Positions 34,888 to 43,342 are shown, counted from the stretch's first letter. The stretch: 64,000 bases of DNA from Bacteroidales bacterium (GCA_017537965.1 JAFYJV010000034.1:1-64000), one strand, 5' to 3'. The notes: generated from the sequence alone by a model not told the origin. Translations and numbers: made by a program.

Positions 34888-35616
34888 TTATTCCATATTG
34901 GTATAGACGGCTTGCACGTCTTCATCCTCATCGAGTTTGTCGAGGAATTTCTCGATTTCCACCATTTGGTCGTCGGTGAAGTTGACAGTGCTGTTGGGGA
35001 AACGTTGGAGGTTGGCCTTGATGATGTTGATCTTGCGTTCCTCCAGGGCGTCGTGCATCATGCCGTAGTCGGTCCAGGCGGTATAGACGGTGGTCGTGGT
35101 GGTGCCTTCTTCCTCGTCGGTCTCGGTGACGATCTCGTCCAGACCGTAGTCGATGAGTTCAAGTTCCAGCTCGTCTTTGTCCATGCCGGACGGCATTTCG
35201 ATTTCGAAAACAGCCTTTCTGGTAAACATGAATTCGAGGGAGCCCATGGGGAGGAAGGAGCCTCCGCACTTGTTGAAGTACGACTTCACATTGGCCACGG
35301 TGCGAGTGGTGTTGTCAGTGGCGCATTCCACCATGCACTGGATGCCGAAGGGGCCTTTGCCTTCGTAGGTGACTTCCACGAGGTTGGCAGCATCCTTGTC
35401 GGTGGCACGCTTGATGGCGGCATCGATGTTGTCCTTGGGCATGTTCTCAGCCTTGGCGTTCAAGATGGCCTGGCGGAGTTTTGGGTTCATGTCAGGATCG
35501 GGACCGCCTTCCTTGGCAGCGATGGTAATCAGTTTTCCGAGTTTCGGGAACACTCTTGACATGTGTCCCCATCTTTTCATTTTAGCCGCTTTGCGGTATT
35601 CAAAAGCTCTTCCCAT
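34888..35616 (-). CDS. yebC: YebC/PmpR-family regulator (TACO1-like)
   Basis: The 242-residue product is a standard YebC protein. MGRAFEYRKAAKMKRWGHMSRVFPKLGKLITIAAKEGG replaces the more usual AGHSKW start, and NPKLRQAILNAKAENMPKDNIDAAIKRA follows. Members are reported as DNA-binding regulators and, more recently, as factors that help ribosomes at proline-rich stretches. It is a single-gene unit with promoter TATCTTTG (35651-35658) and a strong terminator. Confidence 0.9.
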   Translation of the reverse strand: MGRAFEYRKAAKMKRWGHMSRVFPKLGKLITIAAKEGGPDPDMNPKLRQAILNAKAENMPKDNIDAAIKRATDKDAANLVEVTYEGKGPFGIQCMVECATDNTTRTVANVKSYFNKCGGSFLPMGSLEFMFTRKAVFEIEMPSGMDKDELELELIDYGLDEIVTETDEEEGTTTTTVYTAWTDYGMMHDALEERKINIIKANLQRFPNSTVNFTDDQMVEIEKFLDKLDEDEDVQAVYTNME

Positions 35617-35650
35617 ATTGTGTGATTTTCTTGTTTTTATTTTGAAGTCG

Positions 35651-35658
35651 CAAAGATA
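35651..35658 (-). promoter_or_regulatory. -7 element of yebC
   Basis: Minus-strand TATCTTTG followed by CG, 34 bases ahead of the start. Divergent from the pseudo-phosphatase promoter. Confidence 0.6.
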
Positions 35659-35671
35659 AGAAAAAACTTTT

Positions 35672-35679
35672 TATTTTCG
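35672..35679 (+). promoter_or_regulatory. -7-like element of the pseudo-phosphatase gene
   Basis: TATTTTCG, one mismatch from TAnnTTTG, 17 bases before the ATG at 35697. Confidence 0.45.
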
Positions 35680-35696
35680 CAAAGAAAATTGAAAAC

Positions 35697-36023
35697 ATGA
35701 AAGTCCTGGTATTGAGCGAACACGATGACTGCTGCGGTCCGATGGCTGCCGCCTTTCTCCGCGACTATTCTCCCAAGCTGGAAGTGGTTTCTGCGGGAAG
35801 GAGTCCGGGACAGGCGATGGCTCCCTTGATGATCGAAGCCATGTGTGAGTGCCTGATCGACATGAGAGGCTACCGGCCATGCGACGTGTCCGCGTTGGAT
35901 GTCTCGGATTTTGATGTGATCTATGAATGTCCCGATTTGCCTTGCCCTACTGGGATCCAGGCTTGTCGTGATTTAAGAGATCGGATCAAGAACGATTCCT
36001 TCCTTTTCTTTCGCTCTTTGTAA
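35697..36023 (+). CDS. low-molecular-weight phosphatase-like protein lacking the catalytic loop
   Basis: The 108-residue product aligns along its length with LMW protein-tyrosine phosphatases: GPMAAAFLRDYSPKLEVVSAGRSPG corresponds to the SPMAE helix and SAG strand, and ALDVSDFDVIYECP to the FDLI strand. The P-loop C-x5-R-S, however, reads SEHDDCCGP: the nucleophilic Cys is Ser and the Arg is Cys. It also lacks the C-terminal DPF region. It is therefore probably not a phosphatase and may bind a phosphorylated partner or use its Cys pair in redox or metal binding. Confidence 0.6.
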   Translation: MKVLVLSEHDDCCGPMAAAFLRDYSPKLEVVSAGRSPGQAMAPLMIEAMCECLIDMRGYRPCDVSALDVSDFDVIYECPDLPCPTGIQACRDLRDRIKNDSFLFFRSL

Positions 36024-36030
36024 ATCCCCC

Positions 36031-36058
36031 CTTCCGCCTTCTGTCTTCTTAATTCTCA
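36031..36058 (-). repeat. 7-bp repeat overlapping the luxR-type gene stop
   Basis: CTTCCGC, CTTCTGT, CTTCTTA and ATTCTCA on the plus strand. The stop codon of the leftward regulator gene (36049-36051) falls in the third unit. Confidence 0.6.
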
Positions 36059-36630
36059 ATCAATCCATTGATCATCGCATAAACGGTCAAACCTGCCACT
36101 GACTTGATGCCGGTTTTCTTGGTGATGTTCTTGCGGTGTGAGATCACAGTATGGATGGAGATGTTCATCTGGTCGGCAATCTCTTTGTTCATCATGCCTT
36201 TGGCCACGGCCACCAGCACGTCGATTTCGCGTTTCGACAGTTCGATGTCGTCGCTGACTTTTTCCTGTTTCCCGTTGCTTTGGACGATCTCATTGAGTTT
36301 GTTGGTGATGGATAGTCTGGAATCGTTGACTTCGATAGTGCCATGGAAGCTTTTCAGCCATGAGGGATCCATCAGGTTGGTGACCAAGGCGATGACTACC
36401 AGATGGGGATGCTCCTTGGACAGTTGGGAGATCTGGTTCCTTTCGAAATAGCCAAGCAGCAAAGGGTTGATGATGAGGATGTTGATGTCGGAAGTGAGGA
36501 TGCGCTCGTTGAGGTGTTCGGTCGTATCAAGCCTCGATACCACGTCAAACCCAGGGAGTTTCTGGATGATCTCCGTAAGGCCGGTGGAGATGATTTCCGA
36601 CGGCTCGCAGATGAGGACTCGGTAGGTCAT
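36049..36630 (-). CDS. LuxR/NarL-type response regulator with degenerate receiver
   Basis: The 193-residue product has a receiver-like N-terminal domain and a GerE-type helix-turn-helix (about 130-190; LSKREIDVLVAVAKGMMNKEIADQMNISIHTVISHRKNI). The phosphoacceptor position reads ILIINPLLLG, Asn instead of Asp, so phosphorylation is unlikely. It overlaps the hemerythrin-domain gene by four bases (ATGA), so the two are co-translated. It may respond to a signal sensed by the hemerythrin partner, such as oxygen or NO; that is inference from context. Confidence 0.8.
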   Translation of the reverse strand: MTYRVLICEPSEIISTGLTEIIQKLPGFDVVSRLDTTEHLNERILTSDINILIINPLLLGYFERNQISQLSKEHPHLVVIALVTNLMDPSWLKSFHGTIEVNDSRLSITNKLNEIVQSNGKQEKVSDDIELSKREIDVLVAVAKGMMNKEIADQMNISIHTVISHRKNITKKTGIKSVAGLTVYAMINGLIEN

Positions 36631-37325
36631 GGCAGGGCGTTTTCGAGGGATTCTACATAAGGGATGAGCACATCGTCCTCGAGGCGAGAATGGCAGCTGA
36701 GGTCGGCTGAGAGTTCCATGATGTCGAGTGAGATCTCAATGCGTTCCATGGGCAGGATGTCGCCGGGCAAGTATTTGATGAGGATGTTCATCATGTCGTC
36801 GAGTGTGTCCTGGATGTTGGTGTGGTTGTGGCGGAACTCGTTGATGTTGTAGGAGGTCGGCTTTTCGCCTTTGCGCAATGCCTCGATATAGGGGAACACC
36901 ACTTCCTCTTCGTAATACTGGATATGCTGCATCACCTCTTGCTTGTATTCGTCATAGAAATGGCTGAGCATGGGTCCGTATTTCGATCCGCTGGCTTTGA
37001 TGATGCGTTGCAGATGCTCTTCTATGTGAGGGAAACGCTCCTCAAGATAGTACTGGTGCGAGGCTTTCAAGTAGGGGAGCAGCCCGCGCATGTCGATGTG
37101 TTGAAAGTCTGTATGGTTGGGTTTGTAATTGTTGTCGGAATAGATGTCGCAGATGATGAGGAAGAGTTCGGAGCTCACATCGTTGATACGACACACTTCT
37201 TCGATGCTGCGGTCGCCGAAGCCGAGGCCGATGCCAAAACGGGAAAGCAGTTGCAACAGACGGTGGTTGCTGGCGATCAGTTCGGCGAGTTTGGTCTTGC
37301 CTGAGATGGGTTTGGTCTTGCTCAT
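36627..37325 (-). CDS. hemerythrin-domain protein (Ric/ScdA-like)
   Basis: The 232-residue product has an N-terminal segment like the DUF542/ScdA_N domain (KLAELIASNHRLLQLLSRFGIGLGFGDRSIEEVC, positions 11-45) but without its Cys pair. A hemerythrin-like helical bundle follows, with candidate di-iron ligands His in KASHQYYLEERFPHIEEH, HFYDEYKQEVMQHIQYYEEEVVFPYIE, EFRHNHTN and the C-terminal SCHSRLEDDVLIPYVE. Ric proteins repair nitrosative or oxidative damage to iron centres. The start at 37325 is set by the promoter at 37346-37353. It is the first gene of a two-gene operon with the regulator. Confidence 0.8.
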   Translation of the reverse strand: MSKTKPISGKTKLAELIASNHRLLQLLSRFGIGLGFGDRSIEEVCRINDVSSELFLIICDIYSDNNYKPNHTDFQHIDMRGLLPYLKASHQYYLEERFPHIEEHLQRIIKASGSKYGPMLSHFYDEYKQEVMQHIQYYEEEVVFPYIEALRKGEKPTSYNINEFRHNHTNIQDTLDDMMNILIKYLPGDILPMERIEISLDIMELSADLSCHSRLEDDVLIPYVESLENALP

Positions 37326-37345
37326 GAGGTTTTGTATTTCTGGTG

Positions 37346-37353
37346 CAAAGATA
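37346..37353 (-). promoter_or_regulatory. -7 element of the hemerythrin-luxR operon
   Basis: Minus-strand TATCTTTG followed by CA, 20 bases ahead of the ATG at 37325. Confidence 0.65.
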
Positions 37354-37363
37354 AAGAAAAACA

Positions 37364-37391
37364 AAAAAGCCGCTCAGCTGAGCGGCTTTTT
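37364..37391 (-). terminator. intrinsic terminator of rpsP
   Basis: A perfect 28-bp palindrome whose core is GCCGCTCAG/CTGAGCGGC, flanked by A and T runs. It can act in both directions but fits the 3' end of the leftward rpsP gene. Confidence 0.85.
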
Positions 37392-37405
37392 ATTTCAGAG
37401 TGGAA

Positions 37406-37433
37406 TTAACTGCTAACTCCTCACTATTAAGCT
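37406..37433 (-). repeat. degenerate 7-bp repeat at the rpsP stop
   Basis: TTAACTG, CTAACTC, CTCACTA, TTAAGCT on the plus strand. The rpsP stop codon (37427-37429) is in the last unit. Confidence 0.45.
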
Positions 37434-37993
37434 TCAGTGTTTTCAGCGGGAGCTTCAGCGACAGGAGCTTCCTCGACGGCAGCCTCTTCAGCAGGAGCTT
37501 CAGCGGCTTCCTCAGCCTTCTTGGCTTCGAGTTCAGCAAGTCTCTTCTTGGCGAGTTCTTCAGCACGGGCTTCATTGACCTTCTTCTCGGCTTCCAAACG
37601 GACCTTCTTTTCGCCTCTTGCCTTTTCTTCCTTGGTCTTGACGATCTCAGCCAACTTGGCTTCCTTCTCCTTCATCCAGTTCTGGAACTTGACTTCGGCT
37701 TGCTCTTCGGTCATGGCACCCTTCTTCACGCCTTGGAGGAGGTGATACTTCAGCATCACGCCCTTCTGGGAGAGCAGGGAACGCACGGTGTCCGTCGGGA
37801 CAGCACCAACGCTGTACCAATACAGGGCGCGGTCGAACTTCAGGTTGATCTGAGCGGGCTCAGTCAAGGGGTTGTAGGTACCGATCTTTTCAATGAATCT
37901 ACCGTCACGAGGTGAACGGCCATCAGCAATTACAATGTGATAGAAAGGTTGACCCTTCTTACCATGTCTTTGCAATCTGATTTTTGCTGGCAT
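37427..37993 (-). CDS. rpsP: 30S ribosomal protein S16 with long C-terminal extension
   Basis: The first 85 residues are canonical S16 ([38 protein letters not shown], positions 1-38, and [19 protein letters not shown]). A 100-residue tail follows: a Lys/Glu-rich helix, then an Ala/Glu/Pro-rich acidic end ([17 protein letters not shown]). S16 is usually about 80-90 residues, and extended tails are seen in Bacteroidota. Promoter TAATTTTG at 38055-38062, with a leader of about 55 bases. rimM and trmD, often neighbours in other phyla, are absent. Confidence 0.95.
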   Translation of the reverse strand: MPAKIRLQRHGKKGQPFYHIVIADGRSPRDGRFIEKIGTYNPLTEPAQINLKFDRALYWYSVGAVPTDTVRSLLSQKGVMLKYHLLQGVKKGAMTEEQAEVKFQNWMKEKEAKLAEIVKTKEEKARGEKKVRLEAEKKVNEARAEELAKKRLAELEAKKAEEAAEAPAEEAAVEEAPVAEAPAENTEA

Positions 37994-38054
37994 AATTTAA
38001 TGTTTTAAGTTGATTATGAATGAATAAACTAAAACCTACCCGAGGTTTCGGCGG

Positions 38055-38062
38055 CAAAATTA
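38055..38062 (-). promoter_or_regulatory. -7 element of rpsP
   Basis: Minus-strand TAATTTTG followed by CC, 61 bases ahead of the start. Confidence 0.55.
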
Positions 38063-38103
38063 CAACATTTTCCCGAATTGGCAAGGGATTGGCTTAAAAA
38101 AAC

Positions 38104-38111
38104 TATTTTTG
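38104..38111 (+). promoter_or_regulatory. -7 element of the second EamA gene
   Basis: TATTTTTG followed by CA, 11 bases before the ATG at 38123, giving a very short leader. Confidence 0.6.
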
Positions 38112-38122
38112 CAGGCTGAATT

Positions 38123-39007
38123 ATGGAAATGAAAAAAGGGCTGAATTGGGGCTATTTGGCTGGCATCATATCGGGTATCACCTACGGGATGAACCCTTTG
38201 TTTGGTGTGCCGGTCATCAACAAGGGATTGGATGTGAACTCCCTGTTGTTTTACCGTTATGGCGTGGCAACCTTGCTGATGCTGGCTTTTATGCTAGTGG
38301 CGAAGAAGCAGATCCGTATCACCTGGAAACAGTTCGGGCTGATGACCATCCTCGGCGTTCTGTTCACGGGATGCAGCATCACGTTGTTTGAGGCCTACAA
38401 GTATATACCATCGGGCATCGCAACAAGCATCTTGTATGTCTATCCAATCATGGTGGCATTGATCATGATGTTTTTAGGGCAGTTCCCGAGTTGGCAGACT
38501 TGGATTTCCATTCTCGCCGGTGTGGCAGGCGCCGTGCTGCTTTCCATCAAGGGTGGGGGCGGTTTCATCGATTGGAAAGGCATTGTCCTGGTGGTGGCAT
38601 CGGGACTCTGTTACACGCTGTTTATCGTCATCGTGAACCAAAGCAAGATGATCAAGGCGTTGCCCAACCTCACCTTGACTTTCTATTGCTTTCTTATCGG
38701 TTCGTTGATGCTGTTTTGCCTATCCGGCTTCGGTGTCAAGCTGAATCCTGTTCCCGATGCGGTCAGTTGGCTGAACGTGTTGGGCTTGGCCATCCTGCCG
38801 ACGGCCGTTGCCACCATCACTTTGGCGGCGGCCACCAAAGCTGTTGGAGCCACCAAGTGCTCCGTGCTCGGCATCCTCGAACCTCTGACGGCCATCTTCA
38901 TCGGCACACTGGTTTTCCATGAGGCGTTCACTGTGAATGTCGCTTTTGGCGTGGTGCTGATCCTGTTTGCAATCCTGTTCATGATATTAACGGAGAAAAA
39001 ACAATGA
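38123..39007 (+). CDS. EamA/DMT-family transporter
   Basis: The 294-residue product has ten membrane segments in two EamA repeats (first half ends ATSILYVYPIMVALIMMFLG, second half ends GATKCSVLGILEPLTAIFIGTLVFHEAF). The TSILYVYP and LGILEPLTA sites are the usual conserved Pro loops. Substrate unknown. It overlaps the TIGR04076 gene by four bases (ATGA). Confidence 0.82.
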   Translation: MEMKKGLNWGYLAGIISGITYGMNPLFGVPVINKGLDVNSLLFYRYGVATLLMLAFMLVAKKQIRITWKQFGLMTILGVLFTGCSITLFEAYKYIPSGIATSILYVYPIMVALIMMFLGQFPSWQTWISILAGVAGAVLLSIKGGGGFIDWKGIVLVVASGLCYTLFIVIVNQSKMIKALPNLTLTFYCFLIGSLMLFCLSGFGVKLNPVPDAVSWLNVLGLAILPTAVATITLAAATKAVGATKCSVLGILEPLTAIFIGTLVFHEAFTVNVAFGVVLILFAILFMILTEKKQ

Positions 39008-39303
39008 ATAAAGTACGCATCACCGCGATTCGCCAGACGGTCTATCCCGACTTGATGGCACAATATGAGAATCCCATCGAACATGCTTGTGAGGTGAGGG
39101 ATGGTCAGCAATGGATTTCGGTGGATGGCCAATGCCCAGAAGGTTTGTGCCCATCTGCATGGAATTCCATGAAGGAGTTTGTGGAGGCATTGGCCCGTGG
39201 CGAGGGCAACTTCTACGATGGCTGGATGCAGAATCCCATGAGTGCCATGATCAGTTGCAACGACGGTTTCAGGCCTTTCAGCTTTTACATCGAGGTGATC
39301 TGA
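39004..39303 (+). CDS. TIGR04076-family small protein
   Basis: The 99-residue product has the TIGR04076 pattern: KVRITAIRQTVYPDLMAQYEN, EVRDGQQWISVDGQCPEGLCPSAW and ISCNDGFRPFSFYIEVI, with cysteines in EHACEV, GQCPEGLC and MISC. The family is widespread and uncharacterised, and the Cys pattern suggests metal or redox binding. It is translationally coupled to the EamA transporter. Its stop TGA abuts the stop of the convergent lipoprotein gene. Confidence 0.75.
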   Translation: MNKVRITAIRQTVYPDLMAQYENPIEHACEVRDGQQWISVDGQCPEGLCPSAWNSMKEFVEALARGEGNFYDGWMQNPMSAMISCNDGFRPFSFYIEVI

Positions 39304-40920
39304 TCATTCAAACTTATTCCCGTTCCACTGGTATTTGATGGTATAGAAATCGGGGTTGATATAGATGCCGTCTTCGTCCTTCGTCGAAGCTCCGTCGTTG
39401 CGTTCAGTGATAGCGTAATACTCAATGCCTTTGTCGTTGAAGCTTAAGATATAGTTCTCAGGCTTGATGTCATAGTCGTCGTTGCGGGTGTAGGCCTCAA
39501 ACTCCTCTGGCACGGGAACAGGCAGATCGACAATCGTTTCCTTGAAAACACCGTCTTGGTAATACCATGAATTGATGTCCATCAGCTTCTCGTCTTCACC
39601 GTATTTGGCAAGGATGACAAGATTTTTCTCCCCGGCGTCGTAAGTCTGGAACCGTACGTTTTTCACCTCGCCATTGAAATAGAAATCGAAGCCGTTTTTG
39701 TCGTCAGAACAAGCTATAAAGTGATCGAAATCGCCAAACTCTGGGGACCTGAAATCGTAGCCGAGAGCGTTGAAAATCTCTTTGACAAGAGGCTGGAGCG
39801 TTTCCGACTCGTTCACTTCGTTTTCCATGGTAATGGCGATGGGAACGCTGTAAACACGGATCTGTTCGATGTTGGAGTGCTCGTCTTTGGCGGTGTAATC
39901 GATGAAGACATCGCGTTTTTTGAAGAGCTTGTCGTGGGCGATCTGTTGGGTGATGACGTATTTGCCGTCTTTCATGCCTTGGCTGACGACGGTGTCTTTC
40001 ATCCAATAGCCTTTTTCATAATCGAGGACATTTTGGATGGGATAGCCCAAAGCGATAGGCTTGCTGGTAATCTTGGAAACGCCGAGTTCGGAGTCATAGT
40101 CGAAATCCTGTGCGACACCGCAAGTGGGTGATTCCAAGGTGTAGCCTTCAACGATGCCGTCTTTGATGTCGAGATGTGCCAAGACATGCCCTTCTGAATT
40201 CTTAACTTCGGTACCGCCAGCGTATTCTTCGCCAATTGCAATGGAAGTGTATCTCCCTTTGTCGTAATAGATGAAATCACCGAAAGCCATTTGCACGGAA
40301 TTGGTCATGAGAACGGATTCGGGGTCTTTCTCAAAACCGTTGCCGTTCCAGTTCAATTTGACCGGCCAATAGCCGGACGTTGTAAAAAACATGGATTCGT
40401 TGCTGAAATAGAAGCAGTTATCATAGCTTTCGGCATAATAGTCTTGGATGAATCCGAACCATTCAGGGAAAAGTTGGTTGATATCGAGCCCTGTCGTCTT
40501 GGTTCCATCGTAATGGACTGCAAACAGTTTCTTACCGCAATCGGCTTCGTCCAATCCGTATCCGTGCACGTCTTTGATGACCATGCCAACCCAGGTGCCA
40601 TCGAGTTTCTGGAAGCACTTGAGATGATAATTGGCGGCAAGAGAATTGTCTTCTTCAGCGAAACCCTGCGGTATGATATAGTCATATTTCAGTTCGGTTT
40701 TGTTAATGGTATCTGTTGCCTCTTCCTGGGTGTAATAATCAAATTCTATCGCGGCTTCGACGACGGGCTTTACTTCTTGGTTCTCTTGGATCAGGAGGCT
40801 CCATATCTTATAGGCTATGTTTTCCTTTGGTTCGACGTATGTGTAGGTCTTTTGTTTTTCTCCACATGAGAACAGCATGAACATGCAAACGGAGGCGATG
40901 ATGAGAAGCGTTTTTTTCAT
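39304..40920 (-). CDS. large lipoprotein of unknown function
   Basis: The 538-residue product starts with a lipoprotein signal (MKKTLLIIASVCMFMLFSC). I recognise no domain. A short motif recurs (VKLNWNGNGFEKD near 190 and IKYQWNGNKFE at the very end), typical of repeated beta units. Acidic and aromatic content is high and no catalytic signature stands out. Single-gene unit with promoter TATCTTTG at 40940-40947. Confidence 0.65.
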   Translation of the reverse strand: MKKTLLIIASVCMFMLFSCGEKQKTYTYVEPKENIAYKIWSLLIQENQEVKPVVEAAIEFDYYTQEEATDTINKTELKYDYIIPQGFAEEDNSLAANYHLKCFQKLDGTWVGMVIKDVHGYGLDEADCGKKLFAVHYDGTKTTGLDINQLFPEWFGFIQDYYAESYDNCFYFSNESMFFTTSGYWPVKLNWNGNGFEKDPESVLMTNSVQMAFGDFIYYDKGRYTSIAIGEEYAGGTEVKNSEGHVLAHLDIKDGIVEGYTLESPTCGVAQDFDYDSELGVSKITSKPIALGYPIQNVLDYEKGYWMKDTVVSQGMKDGKYVITQQIAHDKLFKKRDVFIDYTAKDEHSNIEQIRVYSVPIAITMENEVNESETLQPLVKEIFNALGYDFRSPEFGDFDHFIACSDDKNGFDFYFNGEVKNVRFQTYDAGEKNLVILAKYGEDEKLMDINSWYYQDGVFKETIVDLPVPVPEEFEAYTRNDDYDIKPENYILSFNDKGIEYYAITERNDGASTKDEDGIYINPDFYTIKYQWNGNKFE

Positions 40921-40939
40921 TGTGTTATGGTTTTGCGAG

Positions 40940-40947
40940 CAAAGATA
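40940..40947 (-). promoter_or_regulatory. -7 element of the large lipoprotein gene
   Basis: Minus-strand TATCTTTG followed by CT, 19 bases ahead of the ATG at 40920. Confidence 0.6.
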
Positions 40948-40965
40948 AGAATAAAAGTATGGAGA

Positions 40966-42819
40966 TCACCTTTTCTTAAAGGTATATCCTTTTATTTCCC
41001 AAACGGGCATTTCACGAGTGACGACGATGTTGTAAAAACGGGAGAAGTCGGAGTCGAAGGCTTCCTCGGAGGGCCATTTTGGATGGGCGTTCCAAGCGCG
41101 TTCAGCGATTCCGAGCGCCTTGGGGAGCATCTGGTAGGTAGCATCGTCGAAGCTGCGGAGCTGTGATGACCACAACGAGGCTTCCACTCCGATGATATTG
41201 CCTTTGTACTTGTTAGGCTGAAGTGAAAAAGTCTTTTGTTCATCCACATAACCCGCCCAATGGAGGCCGATTTCGCGAGGGTCGTCGCTGTAGGCCAGGT
41301 CGAGGTAGGTGTAAGGGGCGGGGGAGAGCACCACGGGGAACCCTTCGATGCCGTCGGTGTTCCACACGTTGATGAAGTAAAGTGATCGTTTGAGCCGGGC
41401 TTCGGTTTCGGGTTCTAGGCCACGGGCGATGTCTTCCCATCCGGCGAGGTGGAGGCCGCGCTCTTCAGCAAGGTCCAGCATTCCGTTGATAAAGGTTTCT
41501 TTCATTGAATGGCGGTCTTTCCCTGACCAGGCACCGTCGGGCACCTCGTCACCGCCGATATGGATGGCAGGCAGTGGCACTTTGGCTTCTTGGTAAAGTC
41601 GGATGACCTCGTCGAAGACCACGCCGTAGAAGGTGTAAACACTGGGGAGATGAACGCTCAGCACATTGTCGGTGAAGTCCTGTGCCGACCAGTAATGCGA
41701 GGTATCGGCAGGGTCTTGTAGGCGGTAGCTGCTGTCGCCTGTGCGTCGCTCATAGGCTTGCATCGCCTTGATGGAAGCCCGTGAGTGGCCAGGGGTATCG
41801 AACTCGGGAATGACCCTGATGCGGTGTTCCCATGCATAGCGGATGATTTGTTGGTATTCCTCGGCCGTGTAGAAGGTCGTGTTTCCGATGCGACCGTTGA
41901 TGGTGGGTTTCAGGGCTTTGGTCTCTTGTAGATCCCAGTCGGGAAGGTCGTGGCGACCGCCGAACTCGGTGAGTTTGGGAAGACTGTCGATCTGGAGGCA
42001 CCACGACTCGTCGTCGGCGATGTGAAAATGCAGGACATTCATCTTCCACGAGGCCATCAGGTCGATGATTTGGAGCACTTCGTCAACCGTCCGGAAGTCA
42101 CGTGCCACATCAAGCATGAAGCCGCGAAAGGGGTAGTCAGGCCAGTCCTCGAGGGTCATGGGTTGTAATGGTTTCGGTAACTTCTCGAGGGTGACCTGGG
42201 CATAAAAGGCTCCATTTTCATCATTGGCTTCCACAGAAGGATTGCCATTGGCATCGATCACAATGCGGTACCAACCCTCGGGATGTGTTTCTGTAGGCTC
42301 CATGGGTTCGGTGCCATATTGGATGCGTTTGATTTGCGGGATGATGTCGGCGGGTTGCACTTCATAACGGCATTCGAAATCCTTTGAGGGAGCCTTTTCA
42401 GGTGGCATTTCCAGGAAGTGGTATTCCGTCTCCAATGGTCTGTCAGGCTTCCCTTTCTGTTGATGGATGAAGGCCTCGGGTGCCCAGCATTGGCGGGGAA
42501 GGGGGCGGCCATAATATTTCAGGGTAACCGTGGGGAACGACTTGTCCGTCTGCCCTGAGGTATCATTCGAGGGAATGTCAATGTACCAGGAAGTGCCTTG
42601 ATAATGATGCATTGCAGGACCTTCCACCATGGTTTTGCCATCATAAAGTTCTTGGAACCACACCCGTGAACCTTCAGGCACATTGTGGAGTATCAAGGTT
42701 TGCAAGGCTTGACCATCGCTCTCGGTTGGGCCTTCAATCCATTCTGCTGTCGGAGATTTAGGGCTGCAAACTGCCATGAGCAACAAAAGGAGGAAGACTA
42801 GGATGGACTTGTGCATCAT
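40966..42819 (-). CDS. beta-N-acetylhexosaminidase, GH20, lipoprotein
   Basis: The 617-residue product begins MMHKSILVFLLLLLMAVC, a lipoprotein signal. An N-terminal beta domain (about 25-210, GH20b-like) leads to the catalytic barrel: FRGFMLDVARDFR, NVLHFHIADDESWCLQ, VIPEFDTPGHSRA and IHIGGDEVPDGAW with the Asp-Glu catalytic pair, then WNTDG and WSSQL. GH20 enzymes use substrate-assisted catalysis to release terminal GlcNAc or GalNAc. The start at 42819 gives the best signal; 42843 overlaps ybaK. It may serve glycan foraging or wall turnover; no SusCD pair is nearby. Confidence 0.88.
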   Translation of the reverse strand: MMHKSILVFLLLLLMAVCSPKSPTAEWIEGPTESDGQALQTLILHNVPEGSRVWFQELYDGKTMVEGPAMHHYQGTSWYIDIPSNDTSGQTDKSFPTVTLKYYGRPLPRQCWAPEAFIHQQKGKPDRPLETEYHFLEMPPEKAPSKDFECRYEVQPADIIPQIKRIQYGTEPMEPTETHPEGWYRIVIDANGNPSVEANDENGAFYAQVTLEKLPKPLQPMTLEDWPDYPFRGFMLDVARDFRTVDEVLQIIDLMASWKMNVLHFHIADDESWCLQIDSLPKLTEFGGRHDLPDWDLQETKALKPTINGRIGNTTFYTAEEYQQIIRYAWEHRIRVIPEFDTPGHSRASIKAMQAYERRTGDSSYRLQDPADTSHYWSAQDFTDNVLSVHLPSVYTFYGVVFDEVIRLYQEAKVPLPAIHIGGDEVPDGAWSGKDRHSMKETFINGMLDLAEERGLHLAGWEDIARGLEPETEARLKRSLYFINVWNTDGIEGFPVVLSPAPYTYLDLAYSDDPREIGLHWAGYVDEQKTFSLQPNKYKGNIIGVEASLWSSQLRSFDDATYQMLPKALGIAERAWNAHPKWPSEEAFDSDFSRFYNIVVTREMPVWEIKGYTFKKR

Positions 42820-42835
42820 CGTTGGAGTTATGGGG

Positions 42836-43321
42836 TTATCCACAAAGGTCGGCCACCGTCATGTCGGCGGCTTGGATGAGGTCTTGAGGGTTGATCTTGA
42901 ACTGGAGTCCACGGACTCCGGCACTTACATAGATGATGTCGAACAATTCACAAGTTTCATGGATGAAAGTGGGGAAGGGCTTCTTCATGCCGATGGGGGA
43001 GCAGCCGCCACGGATGTAGCCCGTGAGGGGCAACAGTTCCTTCATCGGGATAAGGTCGCAGCTCTTGTTTCCGGTGACCTTGGCGGTCTTCTTGAGATCG
43101 ACTTCCTCGTTGCCTGGGATGACACAGACGAAATGTCCCGTTTTGTCGCCTTTCAGCACCAAGGTCTTGAACACTTGGTCGATGTCCTCACCCAGCTGGT
43201 CGGCGATATGTTGTGCCCCAAGGTCGTCTTCATCGACTTCGTAGGGGATCAGCTCATATTGGATTTTCTTTTGGTCGAGGAGCCGGCATGCGTTGGTTTT
43301 GTTGATTTTTTCTTTCGGCAT
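42836..43321 (-). CDS. ybaK: YbaK/EbsC Cys-tRNA(Pro) deacylase
   Basis: The 161-residue product matches YbaK: TNACRLLDQKKIQYELIPY, VFKTLVLKGDKTGHFVCVIPG, and TGYIRGGCSPIGMKKPFPTFI, whose GGCSPIG loop is characteristic of the family. It clears cysteine mischarged on proline tRNA. The start at 43321 is supported by the TATTTTTG promoter at 43343-43350. The GH20 gene follows after 16 bases and may be co-transcribed. Confidence 0.88.
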   Translation of the reverse strand: MPKEKINKTNACRLLDQKKIQYELIPYEVDEDDLGAQHIADQLGEDIDQVFKTLVLKGDKTGHFVCVIPGNEEVDLKKTAKVTGNKSCDLIPMKELLPLTGYIRGGCSPIGMKKPFPTFIHETCELFDIIYVSAGVRGLQFKINPQDLIQAADMTVADLCG

Positions 43322-43342
43322 GGTTTTTCTTATTAATTTTGG

